A DNA stretch of 42,435 bases from Alphaproteobacteria bacterium (GCA_030429105.1 JAUIDE010000029.1:1-42435), one strand, 5' to 3'. Counted from the first letter of the stretch, positions 1 to 9,380 are shown. Notes: generated by a model from the letters alone, not told the origin. Numbers and translations: made by a program.

Positions 1-603
1 GGCCGAGGCCATCACCACGTCGGTCGTGATCTCCTGCCGTTCGAAGACGCGGACGCGCCCCGTCTCCACCGTCGTCGCGGCGAGGAAGATCTCCATGTCG
101 GAACAGGCGCGGACCTTGGCGAAGTCGACATGCTTCTCCACGAGGTCGCGGAGCGGGTTGATCTCCAGCGGCGCGTCATAGGGGGAGACGACGCCGCGAA
201 GCGCGTTGAAGACGATGTAGGCGGGCGAGGAATCGAGCGACCAGTCGCCGGTCATCTGCGCCCAGGGCGTGCGCTGGATCGGGCTGCCGCGGCCGGCGTC
301 GGAGACGGCGCGCCAGAATTCCTCCAGCCGCTTCCGCGCGCCGGCGCCGCCGCCCTCATACATGCCCTGCGCGGCGACGACGGCGTTCATCGCCCCGGCG
401 GAGGTGCCGCTGATCGCCTCGATCCAGAGCCGGTCATCCTCGAAGATCTTGTCGAGCACGCCCCAGGTGAAGGCGCCGTGGCTGCCCCCGCCCTGGAGCG
501 CGAGGTTCACGGATTTCGCGTGGCGGGGTTTGCGGTGCGGCACCTTCTGCGCCGTGGCGGCCCTGCGGCGGCGGGGGGCGGGATTCGCTTGATCTTCGGC
601 CAT
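1..603 (-). CDS. Patatin-like phospholipase, N-terminal part (runs off the left edge)
   Basis: The first 201 codons are present; the gene continues beyond base 1. After a basic, Pro-rich leader of about 30 residues come the two patatin signatures. The first is the oxyanion-hole glycine motif GGGSHG (about residues 39-44, in NLALQGGGSHGAF). The second is the nucleophile elbow GTSAG (in ISGTSAGAMNA, about residues 66-76), whose serine pairs with a downstream Asp that lies outside the window. Patatin-family enzymes are Ser-Asp dyad lipid acyl hydrolases; the substrate here is unknown. The ATG at 603 has GGAG seven bases upstream. The gene diverges from the FAD oxidoreductase. The family assignment is firm; the role (membrane lipid turnover or storage granules) is open. 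Confidence 0.9.
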   Translation of the reverse strand, partial: MAEDQANPAPRRRRAATAQKVPHRKPRHAKSVNLALQGGGSHGAFTWGVLDKIFEDDRLWIEAISGTSAGAMNAVVAAQGMYEGGGAGARKRLEEFWRAVSDAGRGSPIQRTPWAQMTGDWSLDSSPAYIVFNALRGVVSPYDAPLEINPLRDLVEKHVDFAKVRACSDMEIFLAATTVETGRVRVFERQEITTDVVMASA

Positions 604-685
604 GAACGGTCTCCGATGCGGGTGCGGCGCGCCGAGCCTATGCTGCGCCGCATCATCGCTCAAGCCGCGTCTTCCGGAGCCTCTC

Positions 686-2026
686 TTGCGCCGCGCCTAT
701 CCCCCAAGCGCCTATGACCCGGCCCCGCCGCCCTCCTGGTGGGCGGCGACGGCGCCGGACGCCCCGAAGCGGGGGGCGCCGCTTTCCTCCGACCTTGCGG
801 TGGACTTCGCCATCGTGGGCGGCGGTTTCACCGGGCTCAACGCCGCGCTGGCGCTGGCCGAGGCGGGGGAGGAGGCGGCGGTGTTCGACGCCGCCTATCC
901 GGGCTGGGGCGCCTCGGGCCGGAACGGCGGCTTCGTCTGCATCGGGGGGGCGAAGCTGCCGCTCGCCGAACAGGTGAGGCGATTCGGGGAGGATGAGACG
1001 CGCGCCTTCCTCTCCACCCAGCGCGCGGCGATCGACCATGTGGGGGACATCCTCGCGCGGTTCGGGATCGATGCGGACCGGCATTCGGACGGGGAATGGT
1101 CCCTCGCCCACAGCCGCCGCGCCTTCGAGGCGGCGGAGGCGGACGCCGCGCTCGAACGCCGGCTCGGCCTGCCGGTGACGGGCCACGCGAAGGGGGCCTG
1201 CGACGAGCGGGGCATGGCGGGACCGGCCTTCCACGGCGGGCACCACACGGCGGTCGGCTTCGCGATCAACCCGCTCAAATACGCGACGGGCCTCGCGGCG
1301 GCGGCGGAGGCGGTGGGGGCGCGGCTCTTCCCGCAGAGCCCGGTCCATTCGATCCGGCGCGCGCCCGGCGGCTTCCGGCTCCATGTCGGCGGGTTCGAGG
1401 TGCGGGCGCGGAAGCTCATCGTCGCCGTGAACGGCTATGGCGCGGACGAATGGGTTCCGGGGCTCGACGACCGGGTTCTGCCTGTCCTTTCCTCCATCAT
1501 GGTGACGCGGAAGCTGACGGGAGCGGAATTGCAGGGGCCGGGATGGACCTCGGACCAGGCGGCCTATGACACGCGGGCGCGGGTGCATTACTTCCGCCTG
1601 CTGCCGGAGGGGCGGTTTCTTTTCGGCGCGCGGGGCGGCTCCTCGCTCAACCCGGTTCTCCAGAGGCGGCTCAACGCGCGCATCCGGCGGGATTTCGAGG
1701 CGATGTTCCCGCATTGGGCGCATGTCGAGACCGAATACATGTGGAACGGTCTGCTGGCGCTGGCGCGGGACATGGCCCCGCATGTCGGCCCGCTCGGCGA
1801 CTGGGAGAACGCCTGGACGGCCTGCTGCTATCACGGCAACGGCGTCGCGATGGGCTCCTGGTCCGGGCGGCTCCTCGCGGAGCTGGCGACGGGGCGGCGG
1901 GCGCAGGGCTCGCTGCCGGCGATCATCCGCGCGCCGCTGCCGCGCTTTCCGGCGCCGCGGCTGCGCATGGCCTATGTGAAGGGGTATTATGCGCTCTGGG
2001 ATCTGCGCGAGATGATGCGGGGCTGA
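686..2026 (+). CDS. FAD-dependent oxidoreductase, DAO / gamma-glutamylputrescine oxidase type
   Basis: A flavin amine or amino-acid oxidase of the DAO superfamily, 446 residues from the chosen start. An N-terminal YPPSAYDPAPPPSWW stretch, common in PuuB-like oxidases, precedes the dinucleotide-binding motif VGGGFTGLNAALALAEAG. GWGASGRNGGF, the second flavin-contact motif of this group, follows. I place the start at TTG 686, with GGAG at 676-679 six bases before it, so the protein begins RRAYPPSAYD. An in-frame ATG at 602 would add 28 poorly conserved residues and overlap the start codon of the divergent patatin gene, so it is unlikely. The next gene starts one base after the stop. Oxidation of a polyamine or amino-acid derivative is inferred from family; the substrate is not determinable. 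Confidence 0.82.
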   Translation: MRRAYPPSAYDPAPPPSWWAATAPDAPKRGAPLSSDLAVDFAIVGGGFTGLNAALALAEAGEEAAVFDAAYPGWGASGRNGGFVCIGGAKLPLAEQVRRFGEDETRAFLSTQRAAIDHVGDILARFGIDADRHSDGEWSLAHSRRAFEAAEADAALERRLGLPVTGHAKGACDERGMAGPAFHGGHHTAVGFAINPLKYATGLAAAAEAVGARLFPQSPVHSIRRAPGGFRLHVGGFEVRARKLIVAVNGYGADEWVPGLDDRVLPVLSSIMVTRKLTGAELQGPGWTSDQAAYDTRARVHYFRLLPEGRFLFGARGGSSLNPVLQRRLNARIRRDFEAMFPHWAHVETEYMWNGLLALARDMAPHVGPLGDWENAWTACCYHGNGVAMGSWSGRLLAELATGRRAQGSLPAIIRAPLPRFPAPRLRMAYVKGYYALWDLREMMRG

Positions 2027-2027
2027 G

Positions 2028-2579
2028 ATGGGCGGTATCGTCGTCCCCTATTGCACCGGGTCGGGGCATACGCGCCGGCTCGCGGAGCTTGTGGCGGAGG
2101 GCGCCGGCGGCGCGGCGCTGATCGACGTGGAGGCGATGGGGGAGGCCGACTGGGCGCGGATCGCGGCGGCGGAGGCGGTGATCTTCGGCGCGCCGACCTA
2201 TATGGGCGGGCCGGCCGCCGGCTTCAAAGCCTTCATGGATGCAAGCGGGGACCTCTGGCTCGATCAGGGCTGGAAGGACAAGGTCGCGGCCGGCTTCACC
2301 GTCGCCACCTTTCCGGCGGGGGACAAGCTCTCCACCCTCGCGCAGCTTGCGGTCTTCGCCGCGCAGCACGGGATGGTCTGGGTCGGGCAGGCGGAGATCG
2401 GCGCGCCGGCGCGGAAAGAGGGCGGGGCGGTGAACGGCGCCGGCTTCTGGCTCGGGCTCGCCGCCACCTCCTCCCGTGACAAGACGCGGCTGATCGACGA
2501 GGCGGATGCGGAGACGGCGCGGCGCTTCGGCGCCCGGGTCGCCGGGGCGGCGCGGCGCTGGGCGCGCGGGCTCATGTGA
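2028..2579 (+). CDS. Flavodoxin-fold NAD(P)H:quinone/FMN reductase-like protein
   Basis: A 183-residue protein of the flavodoxin/WrbA-like superfamily. It opens with a beta strand and phosphate-binding loop (IVVPYCTGSGHTRRLAE, residues 4-20) like the FMN phosphate loop of flavodoxins. FGAPTYMGGPAAGFKAFMD (about residues 53-71) is the second FMN-binding loop typical of WrbA-type proteins. The likely role is FMN-dependent two-electron reduction of a quinone or other acceptor in the cytosol. It starts one base after the stop of the FAD oxidoreductase, so the two are probably co-translated and may share electrons, which is inference. It is near family length and shows no signal peptide or membrane segment. 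Confidence 0.82.
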   Translation: MGGIVVPYCTGSGHTRRLAELVAEGAGGAALIDVEAMGEADWARIAAAEAVIFGAPTYMGGPAAGFKAFMDASGDLWLDQGWKDKVAAGFTVATFPAGDKLSTLAQLAVFAAQHGMVWVGQAEIGAPARKEGGAVNGAGFWLGLAATSSRDKTRLIDEADAETARRFGARVAGAARRWARGLM

Positions 2580-2652
2580 ACGGGATTCGCGTTTCGCGCC
2601 GCGAGGCTCTATCTTCATTCTTTCCTTCGGCTTCGGGGCGTAACGGGACGCG

Positions 2653-4854
2653 GTGATCCGGCAGTTCGAACTTGTGGAGATGGTCCGGGCCTATAACCCG
2701 AACGCGGACGAGGCGCTGCTCAACCGCGCCTATGTCTACGGCGCGCGCGCCCATGCGGCGCAGAAGCGGGCGAGCGGGGAGCCCTATTTCGGCCATCCGC
2801 TCGAAGTCGCCGCCATTCTCACCGGCCTGAAGCTCGACGACGCGACCATCGTCACCGCCCTTCTCCATGACACGATCGAGGACACGGCGGCGACCTATGC
2901 CGAGATCACCGATCTCTTCGGGCAGGAGATCGCGGAGCTGGTGGACGGGGTCACCAAGCTCAACAAGCTCGAACTCGTGAACCGGGAGGCGGAGCAGGCG
3001 GAGAATTTCCGCAAGCTCCTCCTCGCCATGTCGCGCGACGTGCGGGTGCTGCTGGTGAAGCTCGCGGACCGGACGCACAACATGCGCACCATCGAGGCGC
3101 TGCGGCCCGAGAAGCGCGCCCGCATCGCGCGGGAGACGATGGACATCTTCGCCCCGCTCGCCGGGCGGATGGGCATGCAGCGGATGCGCGAGGAGCTGGA
3201 GGACCTCGCCTTCGAGGTGCTGAACCCCGAGGCGCGGACCTCCATCATGCGCCGCTTCCTGAAGCTCCGGAAGGAGACGGGGGACCTCATCCCCCGGATC
3301 AAGGCGGCGATCGAGGAGGCGCTCTACGAGGTCGGCGTCCCGGCGGACGTGATCGGGCGGGAGAAGAAGCCCTATTCGATCTGGCGGAAGATGGAGGAGA
3401 AGCGGATCGGCTTCAGCCAGCTTTCCGACATCTACGGCTTCCGCGTCATCACGCGGGACATTCCCTCCTGCTACGCCGCGCTCGGCGCCGTCCACACCGC
3501 GATGCGCGTCGTGCCGGAGCGGATGAAGGATTACATTTCGGGGCCGAAATCGAACGGCTATCGCTCGCTCCACACCACGGTCTATGGCCCGGCGGCGAGC
3601 CGGGTGGAGATCCAGATCCGCACGCGGGAGATGCATGAGGTGGCGGAGACGGGCGTCGCCGCGCACTGGGCCTACAAGGAGGGTCGGCGGAGCGAGAACC
3701 CCTTCGCGGTCGACCCGTTCCGCTGGCTTTCCGACCTTGTGGAGCGGATGGAGAAGGGCGACCAGCCGAAGGAGTTTCTGGAGCAGGTCAAGCTCGACAT
3801 GTTCCATGATCAGGTCTTCTGCTTCACGCCGAAGGGGGATGTCTATGGCCTCCCGCGAGGGGCGACGCCGATCGACTTCGCCTATGCGATCCACACCCGG
3901 ATCGGGGACAGCTGCGTCGGCGCCAAGGTGGACGGGCAGCGCGTGCCGCTCTGGACGCGGCTGCGGAACGGGCAATCGGTCGAGATCATCCGGGTCGAGA
4001 GCTCTCGCCCCTCCCCCGTCTGGATGGACATGGCGGCGACGGGCCGCGCCCGCGCCGCGATCCGCCGCGCGCTGCGGGAGGACGAGCGGGAGGAGCATGT
4101 CCGCCTCGGGCGGGAGATCGCGCGGCTCGCCTTCGAGCGGCGGAAGCTCGACGGCGGGGAGAAGGCGCTCGTCTCCGGCGCGCGGAAGCTTGGCTTCGGT
4201 TCGGTCGAGGGGCTGCTCGCCGCGCTCGGCGCGGCGGAGATCACCGGACGGCGGCTCGTCGCGGCGGTCTATCCCGGCATGGTCGAGAGTGAGGAGCCTG
4301 CGCCGGAGGACGCCTCGGACCGGCCGCACCGGCTCGTCCTCGGCGCGCCGCCGGGCCTGCCCTTCGCATTCGCCGAATGCTGCGAACCGATCCCCGGGGA
4401 GCGGGTCGTCGGCATCCGGACGGGCCGCGGGGTCGAGGCCCATTGCATCGACTGCGCGGCCCTCGTCGCCCATGAGGAGCATCCGGAGCGCTGGGTCGAC
4501 CTCCGCTGGGACGAGGACGCGGCGCAGCTCGGCGGCCGTTCCGCCTCCATCGACGTGACGCTCGCCAACCAGGCGGGCGCGCTCGGCGCGGTCGCGACGT
4601 TGATCGGGGAGCACCGGGCGAATATCGAGAACATCTCGACCTTGGCGCGAATGCCGGATTTCTGGCGGCTTCGCGTTTCGGTCACCGTCAGGGATGTGAA
4701 ACACATGTCCGCGATACTCTCCGCGCTCGAGGCGCAGGCGATCGTGACGGATGTGCGCCGCACCCGCCTTCCGGCGCCCTTGCCGAAGGCGGAGGGGCCG
4801 AAGGCGGACGTCAAAGCGGAGGCGGGCCCGGCGCGGCGCGACCTTTCGGCATAG
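2653..4854 (+). CDS. rsh: Bifunctional (p)ppGpp synthetase/hydrolase (RelA/SpoT homologue)
   Basis: The stringent-response enzyme that makes and degrades (p)ppGpp; 733 residues, normal for alphaproteobacterial Rsh. In order: an HD hydrolase domain with GHPLEVAAIL near residue 47 and the HDTIEDT metal motif at 72-78; a RelA/SpoT synthetase domain with YGFRVITRD, GYRSLHTTVYGP, the VEIQIRT strand and HWAYKEG; a TGS domain (VFCFTPKGDVYGLPRGATP); a zinc-finger-like CCEPIPGE segment; and a C-terminal ACT domain (IDVTLANQAGALGAVATLI). Both active sites look intact. The GTG start is preferred because the N-terminus MIRQFELVEMVRAYNPNADE matches the family start; its ribosome-binding site (GGGA) is weak. 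It is usually the only long Rsh in alphaproteobacteria. Confidence 0.96.
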   Translation: MIRQFELVEMVRAYNPNADEALLNRAYVYGARAHAAQKRASGEPYFGHPLEVAAILTGLKLDDATIVTALLHDTIEDTAATYAEITDLFGQEIAELVDGVTKLNKLELVNREAEQAENFRKLLLAMSRDVRVLLVKLADRTHNMRTIEALRPEKRARIARETMDIFAPLAGRMGMQRMREELEDLAFEVLNPEARTSIMRRFLKLRKETGDLIPRIKAAIEEALYEVGVPADVIGREKKPYSIWRKMEEKRIGFSQLSDIYGFRVITRDIPSCYAALGAVHTAMRVVPERMKDYISGPKSNGYRSLHTTVYGPAASRVEIQIRTREMHEVAETGVAAHWAYKEGRRSENPFAVDPFRWLSDLVERMEKGDQPKEFLEQVKLDMFHDQVFCFTPKGDVYGLPRGATPIDFAYAIHTRIGDSCVGAKVDGQRVPLWTRLRNGQSVEIIRVESSRPSPVWMDMAATGRARAAIRRALREDEREEHVRLGREIARLAFERRKLDGGEKALVSGARKLGFGSVEGLLAALGAAEITGRRLVAAVYPGMVESEEPAPEDASDRPHRLVLGAPPGLPFAFAECCEPIPGERVVGIRTGRGVEAHCIDCAALVAHEEHPERWVDLRWDEDAAQLGGRSASIDVTLANQAGALGAVATLIGEHRANIENISTLARMPDFWRLRVSVTVRDVKHMSAILSALEAQAIVTDVRRTRLPAPLPKAEGPKADVKAEAGPARRDLSA

Positions 4855-4914
4855 GGTCGGGCGCGCGGGCGCAGGATAGGTAAAGGCGCGGCGATGGCCG
4901 CGCGGGGTGAGGCG

Positions 4915-5499
4915 ATGCTGTTCAAGCGCCGGGAGAGACGGCCCCTATCGGAGAAGGTCCGCGCCTGGATCGCGCCGCGGCGCGGCTGGGGCCGCGTGAT
5001 CGACTACTGGCGCCACAGGATGCAGCGCCTGCCCGACAGCCCGACCCGGATCGCCATCGGCTTCGCCTGCGGCGTCTACACGAGCTTCACGCCGTTCTTC
5101 GGGTTCCACTTCGTCGTCGCGGCGGCGCTCGCCTGGGTCCTGCGCGGGAACATCCTCGCCAGCGCCATCGGCACCTTCGTCGGCAACCCGCTGACCTTCC
5201 CCTTCATCGCCGCCGTCTGCATCGAGACCGGCTCGCTCATCATGGGCGGCATCCCGATCGACGGGATCGAGGACATGCCGTTCACGGACATGGCGATCCT
5301 CTTCCTCTCGAACATCGAGAAACTCGTGCTGCCCTATTTCGTCGGCGGGCTCGCGCCCGGCATCCTCGCCGCGACGGCGAGCTACTTCATCGTGAAGCCG
5401 ATCGTCGTCCGCTATCAGAAGCGGCGCCGGGCGAAGCTCATGGCGCGGGCGAAGGCGCGGATCGAGGCGGCGCAGGGCGCGCCGGGGGCGGCGGAATAG
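4915..5499 (+). CDS. DUF2062 membrane protein
   Basis: A 194-residue protein of the DUF2062 family. A basic cytoplasmic head (MLFKRRERRPLSEKV, then RHRMQRLPDSPTRIA) is followed by hydrophobic segments around GFACGVYTSFTPFFGFHFVV and ALAWVLRGNILASAIGTFVG, the family GNPLTFPF motif, and a second hydrophobic pair toward the C-terminus (LVLPYFVGGLAPGILAA). The tail is highly basic. I prefer ATG 4915 to ATG 4894, because homologues begin M(V)FKRR and GGGGTGAGG lies just upstream. The molecular function of DUF2062 is unknown. It stands 60 bp after rsh, in the same orientation. Confidence 0.88.
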   Translation: MLFKRRERRPLSEKVRAWIAPRRGWGRVIDYWRHRMQRLPDSPTRIAIGFACGVYTSFTPFFGFHFVVAAALAWVLRGNILASAIGTFVGNPLTFPFIAAVCIETGSLIMGGIPIDGIEDMPFTDMAILFLSNIEKLVLPYFVGGLAPGILAATASYFIVKPIVVRYQKRRRAKLMARAKARIEAAQGAPGAAE

Positions 5500-5609
5500 C
5501 GCCGCCGCGAGGCGGGGACCCGCCAAGTTTCGGCCCGGATTCGGCCCAACCGGCGCCCGGAGCGGGTGCGACAAGCGGCGCTGCGATCCTGTTTCGCGGT
5601 GGGGCTGAA

Positions 5610-5990
5610 ATGATGAACCTGTCCGCATTGCCTGTGCGCTCGACGCATCCATTGACCGCCGAAGAGCTGAAGCGCGCGCTGCGCGTCCTGATGGAGAAGG
5701 GCGCGATTTCCGAGCCCGGGACGGCGTGGGATCCCGCAGCGGCCAATTACGTCTACGCGATCGTCGATCTCGAACGCGCAGCGGCGCGCGAGGAGCCGTA
5801 TCTTCATATCGGGACGCGGCGCGCGCCTGCGGGCCTTTCGGGCCTCACGGATGATTATTTCGGGTCATCGTCGCCCGCGCTGGAGGCGCGCAGGCGGGCG
5901 GGGGCGAGGCTCGTGCTCTTCGTGCTCAGCGCCTGGCGCGAGCATCCTTCCGGCGCGCCCGAAGGGGCGGATGCGCTGAAGGCCGGCTGA
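5610..5990 (+). CDS. Small protein of unknown function, possible GIY-YIG-like fold
   Basis: A 126-residue protein I do not recognise by name. It has an N-terminal helical part (LTAEELKRALRVLMEKG), then NYVYAIVDLE, then YLHIGTRR, then DDYFGSSSPALEARRRAGAR. The spacing Y-x-Y ... HIG ... DDYxGSS recalls degenerate GIY-YIG nuclease-like domains (GIY / YIG / DDYxGS), but the canonical Gly of the first motif and a clear metal-binding Glu are missing, so this is only a structural guess. Either of two adjacent ATGs (5610, 5613) could be used. A 110-bp GC-rich spacer separates it from the DUF2062 gene. It is transcribed toward the aldo/keto reductase gene. Confidence 0.6.
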   Translation: MMNLSALPVRSTHPLTAEELKRALRVLMEKGAISEPGTAWDPAAANYVYAIVDLERAAAREEPYLHIGTRRAPAGLSGLTDDYFGSSSPALEARRRAGARLVLFVLSAWREHPSGAPEGADALKAG

Positions 5991-6003
5991 GCGACGCCCG
6001 GCC

Positions 6004-6963
6004 TTACGCCTTCTGCTCCTCCAGCCGGTCGGTCGCCGGCGGGGGGGTGCGGGAGAGGGCGGCGATCTCGGCCCGGAGCTCCGGCGGCATCGGGAACTCC
6101 GCCGCGGCGAGCGATGCTTCGAGCTGCGCCACGCTCCGCGCCCCGATGATCGGGCAGGTCACGGCGGGATGGGCCGCGGCCCATGCCACCGCCAGCGTCA
6201 TCGGGTGGACGCCCTTAGCCTTCGCGAAAGCGGAAAAGGCGGCGGAGACTTCGTGGAACCACGGCTCGTCATAGCGCTTCCGGTATTCCTGGTTGACGGC
6301 GAAGCGGCCCGCCTCCTTGCCGAAATCGCCCTCATACTTGCCCGTCAGCAGCCCGCCGGCGCCGGGCCCGTAGGAGATGACGGCGAGGTCCTCCGCCGCG
6401 GCGAGGGGGAGAATCTCCACTTCCGCCTGCCGCTTGATGAGGTTGTACATCGGCTGGATCACCTCGAAGGGCGCCCATCCCCGCGCCGCGGCGATCCCGT
6501 TCGCCTTGGCGATCTGCCAGGCGGCGTAGTTGGAGCAGCCGAGATGCGCCACCTTGCCTTCGGCCCGCAGATCCTCCAGCGCGCGCATCGTTTCTTCCAG
6601 CGGGACCGACTCGTCCCAGCGGTGCATGAAGAAGAGGTCGATCCGCTCCACGCCCAGCCGCTTCAGGCTCGCCTCGCAGGAAAGACGGATCGCGCGACGG
6701 GAGGCGCCCTTGTGCCGGCCCATGAAGCATTTGGAGGTGATGAACACCTCGTCCCGATGGCCGCGGATCAGGCGGCCGAGGATCTCTTCCGAGCGTCCGC
6801 CGGCATAGACGTCCGCGCAGTCGAAGAAGTCGATCCCGGCGTCGCGGCAGGCGGCGTAGATGCGGCCCGATTCCGCCTCGTCGGCGTCGCCGCCGAAGGA
6901 CATCGTGCCGAAGCACAGGGCGGAGACGCGGGCGCCGGTGCGCCCGAGGCGGACTGTCTTCAT
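6004..6963 (-). CDS. Aldo/keto reductase
   Basis: An NADPH-dependent aldo/keto reductase of 319 residues with a TIM barrel fold. The catalytic tetrad is visible: Asp and Tyr in FDCADVYAGGRSEE, Lys in VFITSKCFMG and His in DLFFMHRWDE. The N-terminal MKTVRLGRTGARVSALCFG and the C-terminal VAWAAAHPAVTCPIIGARS (cofactor-binding segment) are typical of the YajO/Tas-like branch. The substrate is unknown. It begins 16 bp downstream of irr on the same strand, so the two may be co-transcribed. Confidence 0.93.
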   Translation of the reverse strand: MKTVRLGRTGARVSALCFGTMSFGGDADEAESGRIYAACRDAGIDFFDCADVYAGGRSEEILGRLIRGHRDEVFITSKCFMGRHKGASRRAIRLSCEASLKRLGVERIDLFFMHRWDESVPLEETMRALEDLRAEGKVAHLGCSNYAAWQIAKANGIAAARGWAPFEVIQPMYNLIKRQAEVEILPLAAAEDLAVISYGPGAGGLLTGKYEGDFGKEAGRFAVNQEYRKRYDEPWFHEVSAAFSAFAKAKGVHPMTLAVAWAAAHPAVTCPIIGARSVAQLEASLAAAEFPMPPELRAEIAALSRTPPPATDRLEEQKA

Positions 6964-6979
6964 CGGGGGTTCCTCGGCT

Positions 6980-7411
6980 TCAGCTGCGGCGGAGGCGGAT
7001 CACGACGTCGATCTTGGAGACTTCCATGCCCGCGGGCACGTCGGGCAGCTGCGAGAAGGCGACGGAATCCGCCGGCGCGTCGGTCAGCCGTCCGTCCTCC
7101 TCCCAGTAGAAATGGGGGTGATCCTCGGTCCGCGTGTCGAAATAGCTGCGCGCCCCGTCCACCGCGATCTCGGTCAGCAGGCCGGCCTCGGTGAAGCTCT
7201 TGAGCGTGTTGTAGACGGTGGCGAGGGAGACGGCGGCGCCGGCCTCGCGCGCCGCCTCGAACAGGCGCTCCGCCGTGACGTGGCGATGCCGGCCGTCCCC
7301 GACCAGAAGCGCGGCCAGGGCGCGGCGCTGCCGCGTCGGGCGCAATCCGGCGGTGGAAAGCCACCGTTCCGCCCGCCGCTCCGGCCGCTCGCTCGTCATC
7401 TGCTGGTCCAT
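6980..7411 (-). CDS. irr: Fur-family iron response regulator Irr
   Basis: A Fur-superfamily winged-helix regulator of 143 residues. RPTRQRRALAALLVGDGRHRHVTAE and VSLATVYNTLKSF give the DNA-binding part. ARSYFDTRTEDHPHFYWEE and the C-terminal IDVVIRLRR are the Irr hallmarks seen in Rhodobacterales. Irr controls haem and iron genes and is destabilised or inactivated through haem. There is no cysteine anywhere in this protein, so the Cys-Pro haem regulatory motif of Bradyrhizobium Irr is absent and haem sensing would rest on His ligands such as DHPH. ATGs at 7429, 7411 and 7399 are all possible starts; 7411 fits family length. It diverges from fabA across about 200 bp, a conserved neighbourhood. 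Confidence 0.93.
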   Translation of the reverse strand: MDQQMTSERPERRAERWLSTAGLRPTRQRRALAALLVGDGRHRHVTAERLFEAAREAGAAVSLATVYNTLKSFTEAGLLTEIAVDGARSYFDTRTEDHPHFYWEEDGRLTDAPADSVAFSQLPDVPAGMEVSKIDVVIRLRRS

Positions 7412-7609
7412 CGGGCGCTCGCGCCTCATCTCGCATGCTCGCTTCGACGCTGAAATAATCACATTTCCCGGCATTTGGCCAGAGCGCGGCGCGCGACGCA
7501 TCGCCCCGCGCCCGCGCCCGGCGCTTGCACGCGCCGCCGCGCCGATGCTAGGGACGATGCGGGCTCCGGCCGCAGCCTGCGGGGCGCGGCGGCAGACAGG
7601 GATTCCGGA

Positions 7610-8128
7610 ATGGCCGAAAGCGCAACGAGTTACGATTTCGAGGGCTTGATGGCCTGCGCGCGGGGCGAGCTCTTCGGCCCCGGCAACCCGCAGCTTCCGG
7701 CGCCGCCGATGCTTATGATGGACCGCGTGACCTCGATCGAGGCGGATGGCGGGCCGCATGGCAAGGGCCGGATCGTCGCCGAATACGACGTGAAGCCGGA
7801 CGCCTGGTTTTTCCAGTGCCATTTCCTCGGCGACCCGGTGATGCCCGGCTGCCTCGGGCTCGACGCGCTCTGGCAGCTCACCGGCTTCTTCCTCGGCTGG
7901 AAGGGCCTGACGGGCCGGGGCCGCGCGCTCGGCGTCGGCGAGGTGAAGTTCTCCGGCATGGTCACGCCGGCGGTGAAGCTCGTTCGCTATACCGTGGATT
8001 TCAGGCGGATCATCGACCGCAAGCTCAAGCTCGGCATCGCCGACGGGGTGATGGAGGCGGACGGGACGACCATATACACCACGGCCGACATGCGCGTCGG
8101 CCTCTTTCACGACGAAGTCCCGGCCTGA
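7610..8128 (+). CDS. fabA: 3-hydroxydecanoyl-ACP dehydratase/isomerase FabA
   Basis: It dehydrates 3-hydroxydecanoyl-ACP and isomerises trans-2- to cis-3-decenoyl-ACP, the branch point of anaerobic unsaturated fatty acid synthesis. From ATG 7610 it has 172 residues, exactly the E. coli length. The hot-dog catalytic His sits in [14 protein letters not shown] (His71) and the Asp in [10 protein letters not shown] (Asp85). The upstream extension that is open to 7475 is not conserved and is rejected. It is the first gene of fabA-fabB-fabI. Confidence 0.97.
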   Translation: MAESATSYDFEGLMACARGELFGPGNPQLPAPPMLMMDRVTSIEADGGPHGKGRIVAEYDVKPDAWFFQCHFLGDPVMPGCLGLDALWQLTGFFLGWKGLTGRGRALGVGEVKFSGMVTPAVKLVRYTVDFRRIIDRKLKLGIADGVMEADGTTIYTTADMRVGLFHDEVPA

Positions 8129-8153
8129 GGCCGGACGGCCAGGGGAGACGTTC

Positions 8154-9380
8154 ATGCGCCGCGTCGTCATCACCGGAATCGGCATCGTCTCGTCCATCGG
8201 CACGAGCGCGCAGACGGTGCTCGCCTCGCTGATGGAGGGGAAATCCGGCGTCTCCTTCGCGCCGGACTACGCGGAGCACGGCTTCCGCTGCCAGGTCCAC
8301 GGGCGGCCCGACATCGACCTGACGGAGGCGGTGGACAAGCGCCAGCTCCGCTTCATGGGCGACGGCGCAGCCTACAACTACGTCGCCATGGAGCAGGCCA
8401 TCGCCGACAGCCGGCTGGAGCCGGGCGAGGTTTCCCACGAGCGGACGGGGCTGGTGATGGGCTCGGGCGGGCCCTCCACGAAGAACCTCTTCATCGCGCA
8501 CCAGACAGTGCTGGAGAAGGGCTCGCCGAAGCGGATGGGGCCCTTCATGGTCACGCGCGGCATGTCCTCCACCAATTCGGCCTGCCTTGCGACGCCGTTC
8601 AAGATCAAGGGCGTCAACTATTCGATCACCTCGGCCTGCTCGACCTCGGCGCATTGCATCGGCAACGGGGTGGAGCAGATCCAGTTCGGCAAGCAGGACA
8701 TCGTCTTCGCCGGGGGCGGGGAGGAGCTGGACTGGACGCTCTCCTGCCTCTTCGACGCGATGGGGGCGATGAGCTCGAAATACAACGACAGCCCGGAGAC
8801 GGCGAGCCGCGCCTTCGACGCGACGCGGGACGGGTTCGTGATCGCGGGCGGCGCCGGCGTCGTCGTGCTCGAAGAGCTCGAGCACGCGAAGGCGCGGGGC
8901 GCGAAGATCTACGCCGAGGTGACGGGCTACGGCGCCACATCAGACGGCTACGACATGGTCGCGCCCTCCGGCGAAGGGGCGGAGCGCTGCATGAAGCTCG
9001 CCATGTCCACGCTCGGCGACCGGCAGGTGGACTATATCAACGCCCACGGCACCTCGACCCCGGCGGGCGACGTGACCGAGGTGGAGGCGGTGCGCCGCGT
9101 CTTCGCGGGCAGGCGCCAGCCGCCGATCTCCTCCACCAAGTCGCTGACCGGGCACAGCCTCGGCGCGACGGGGGTGCAGGAGGCGATCTATTGCCTCCTG
9201 ATGCTCCAGAACGATTTCATCGCCGCCTCCGCCAATGTCGGCACGCTCGACCCCGCGCTGAAGCCGGAAGAGATCGCGACGGAGCGGGTGGACGCGGCGG
9301 GGCTCGACACGGTGATGTCCAACTCCTTCGGCTTCGGCGGCACCAACGCCACGCTCTGCCTGAGCCGCTATCATGGCTGA
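8154..9380 (+). CDS. fabB: Beta-ketoacyl-ACP synthase I FabB
   Basis: A condensing enzyme that elongates cis-3-decenoyl-ACP made by FabA; 408 residues. The thiolase-fold triad is complete: Cys162 in [12 protein letters not shown], His in [13 protein letters not shown] and His in [12 protein letters not shown], with the terminal glycine-rich [11 protein letters not shown]. It starts 25 bp after fabA with GGGGAGA upstream and overlaps fabI by 8 bp, which points to translational coupling. Confidence 0.97.
   Translation: MRRVVITGIGIVSSIGTSAQTVLASLMEGKSGVSFAPDYAEHGFRCQVHGRPDIDLTEAVDKRQLRFMGDGAAYNYVAMEQAIADSRLEPGEVSHERTGLVMGSGGPSTKNLFIAHQTVLEKGSPKRMGPFMVTRGMSSTNSACLATPFKIKGVNYSITSACSTSAHCIGNGVEQIQFGKQDIVFAGGGEELDWTLSCLFDAMGAMSSKYNDSPETASRAFDATRDGFVIAGGAGVVVLEELEHAKARGAKIYAEVTGYGATSDGYDMVAPSGEGAERCMKLAMSTLGDRQVDYINAHGTSTPAGDVTEVEAVRRVFAGRRQPPISSTKSLTGHSLGATGVQEAIYCLLMLQNDFIAASANVGTLDPALKPEEIATERVDAAGLDTVMSNSFGFGGTNATLCLSRYHG

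Noticed and set aside
602-685. ATG 602 as start of the FAD oxidoreductase
   Set aside because: It overlaps the start codon of the divergent patatin gene and leaves no promoter space. The TTG at 686 has a ribosome-binding site and a family-like N-terminus.
2572-4704. 710-codon open frame opposite rsh
   Set aside because: Antisense shadow of a fully conserved Rsh protein.
7430-7609. Iron control element (Irr box) or a strong promoter between irr and fabA
   Set aside because: There is an A/T-rich patch (GAAATAATCACATTTC), but I could not find a clear TTTAGAA-type element or a well-spaced -35/-10 pair for fabA.
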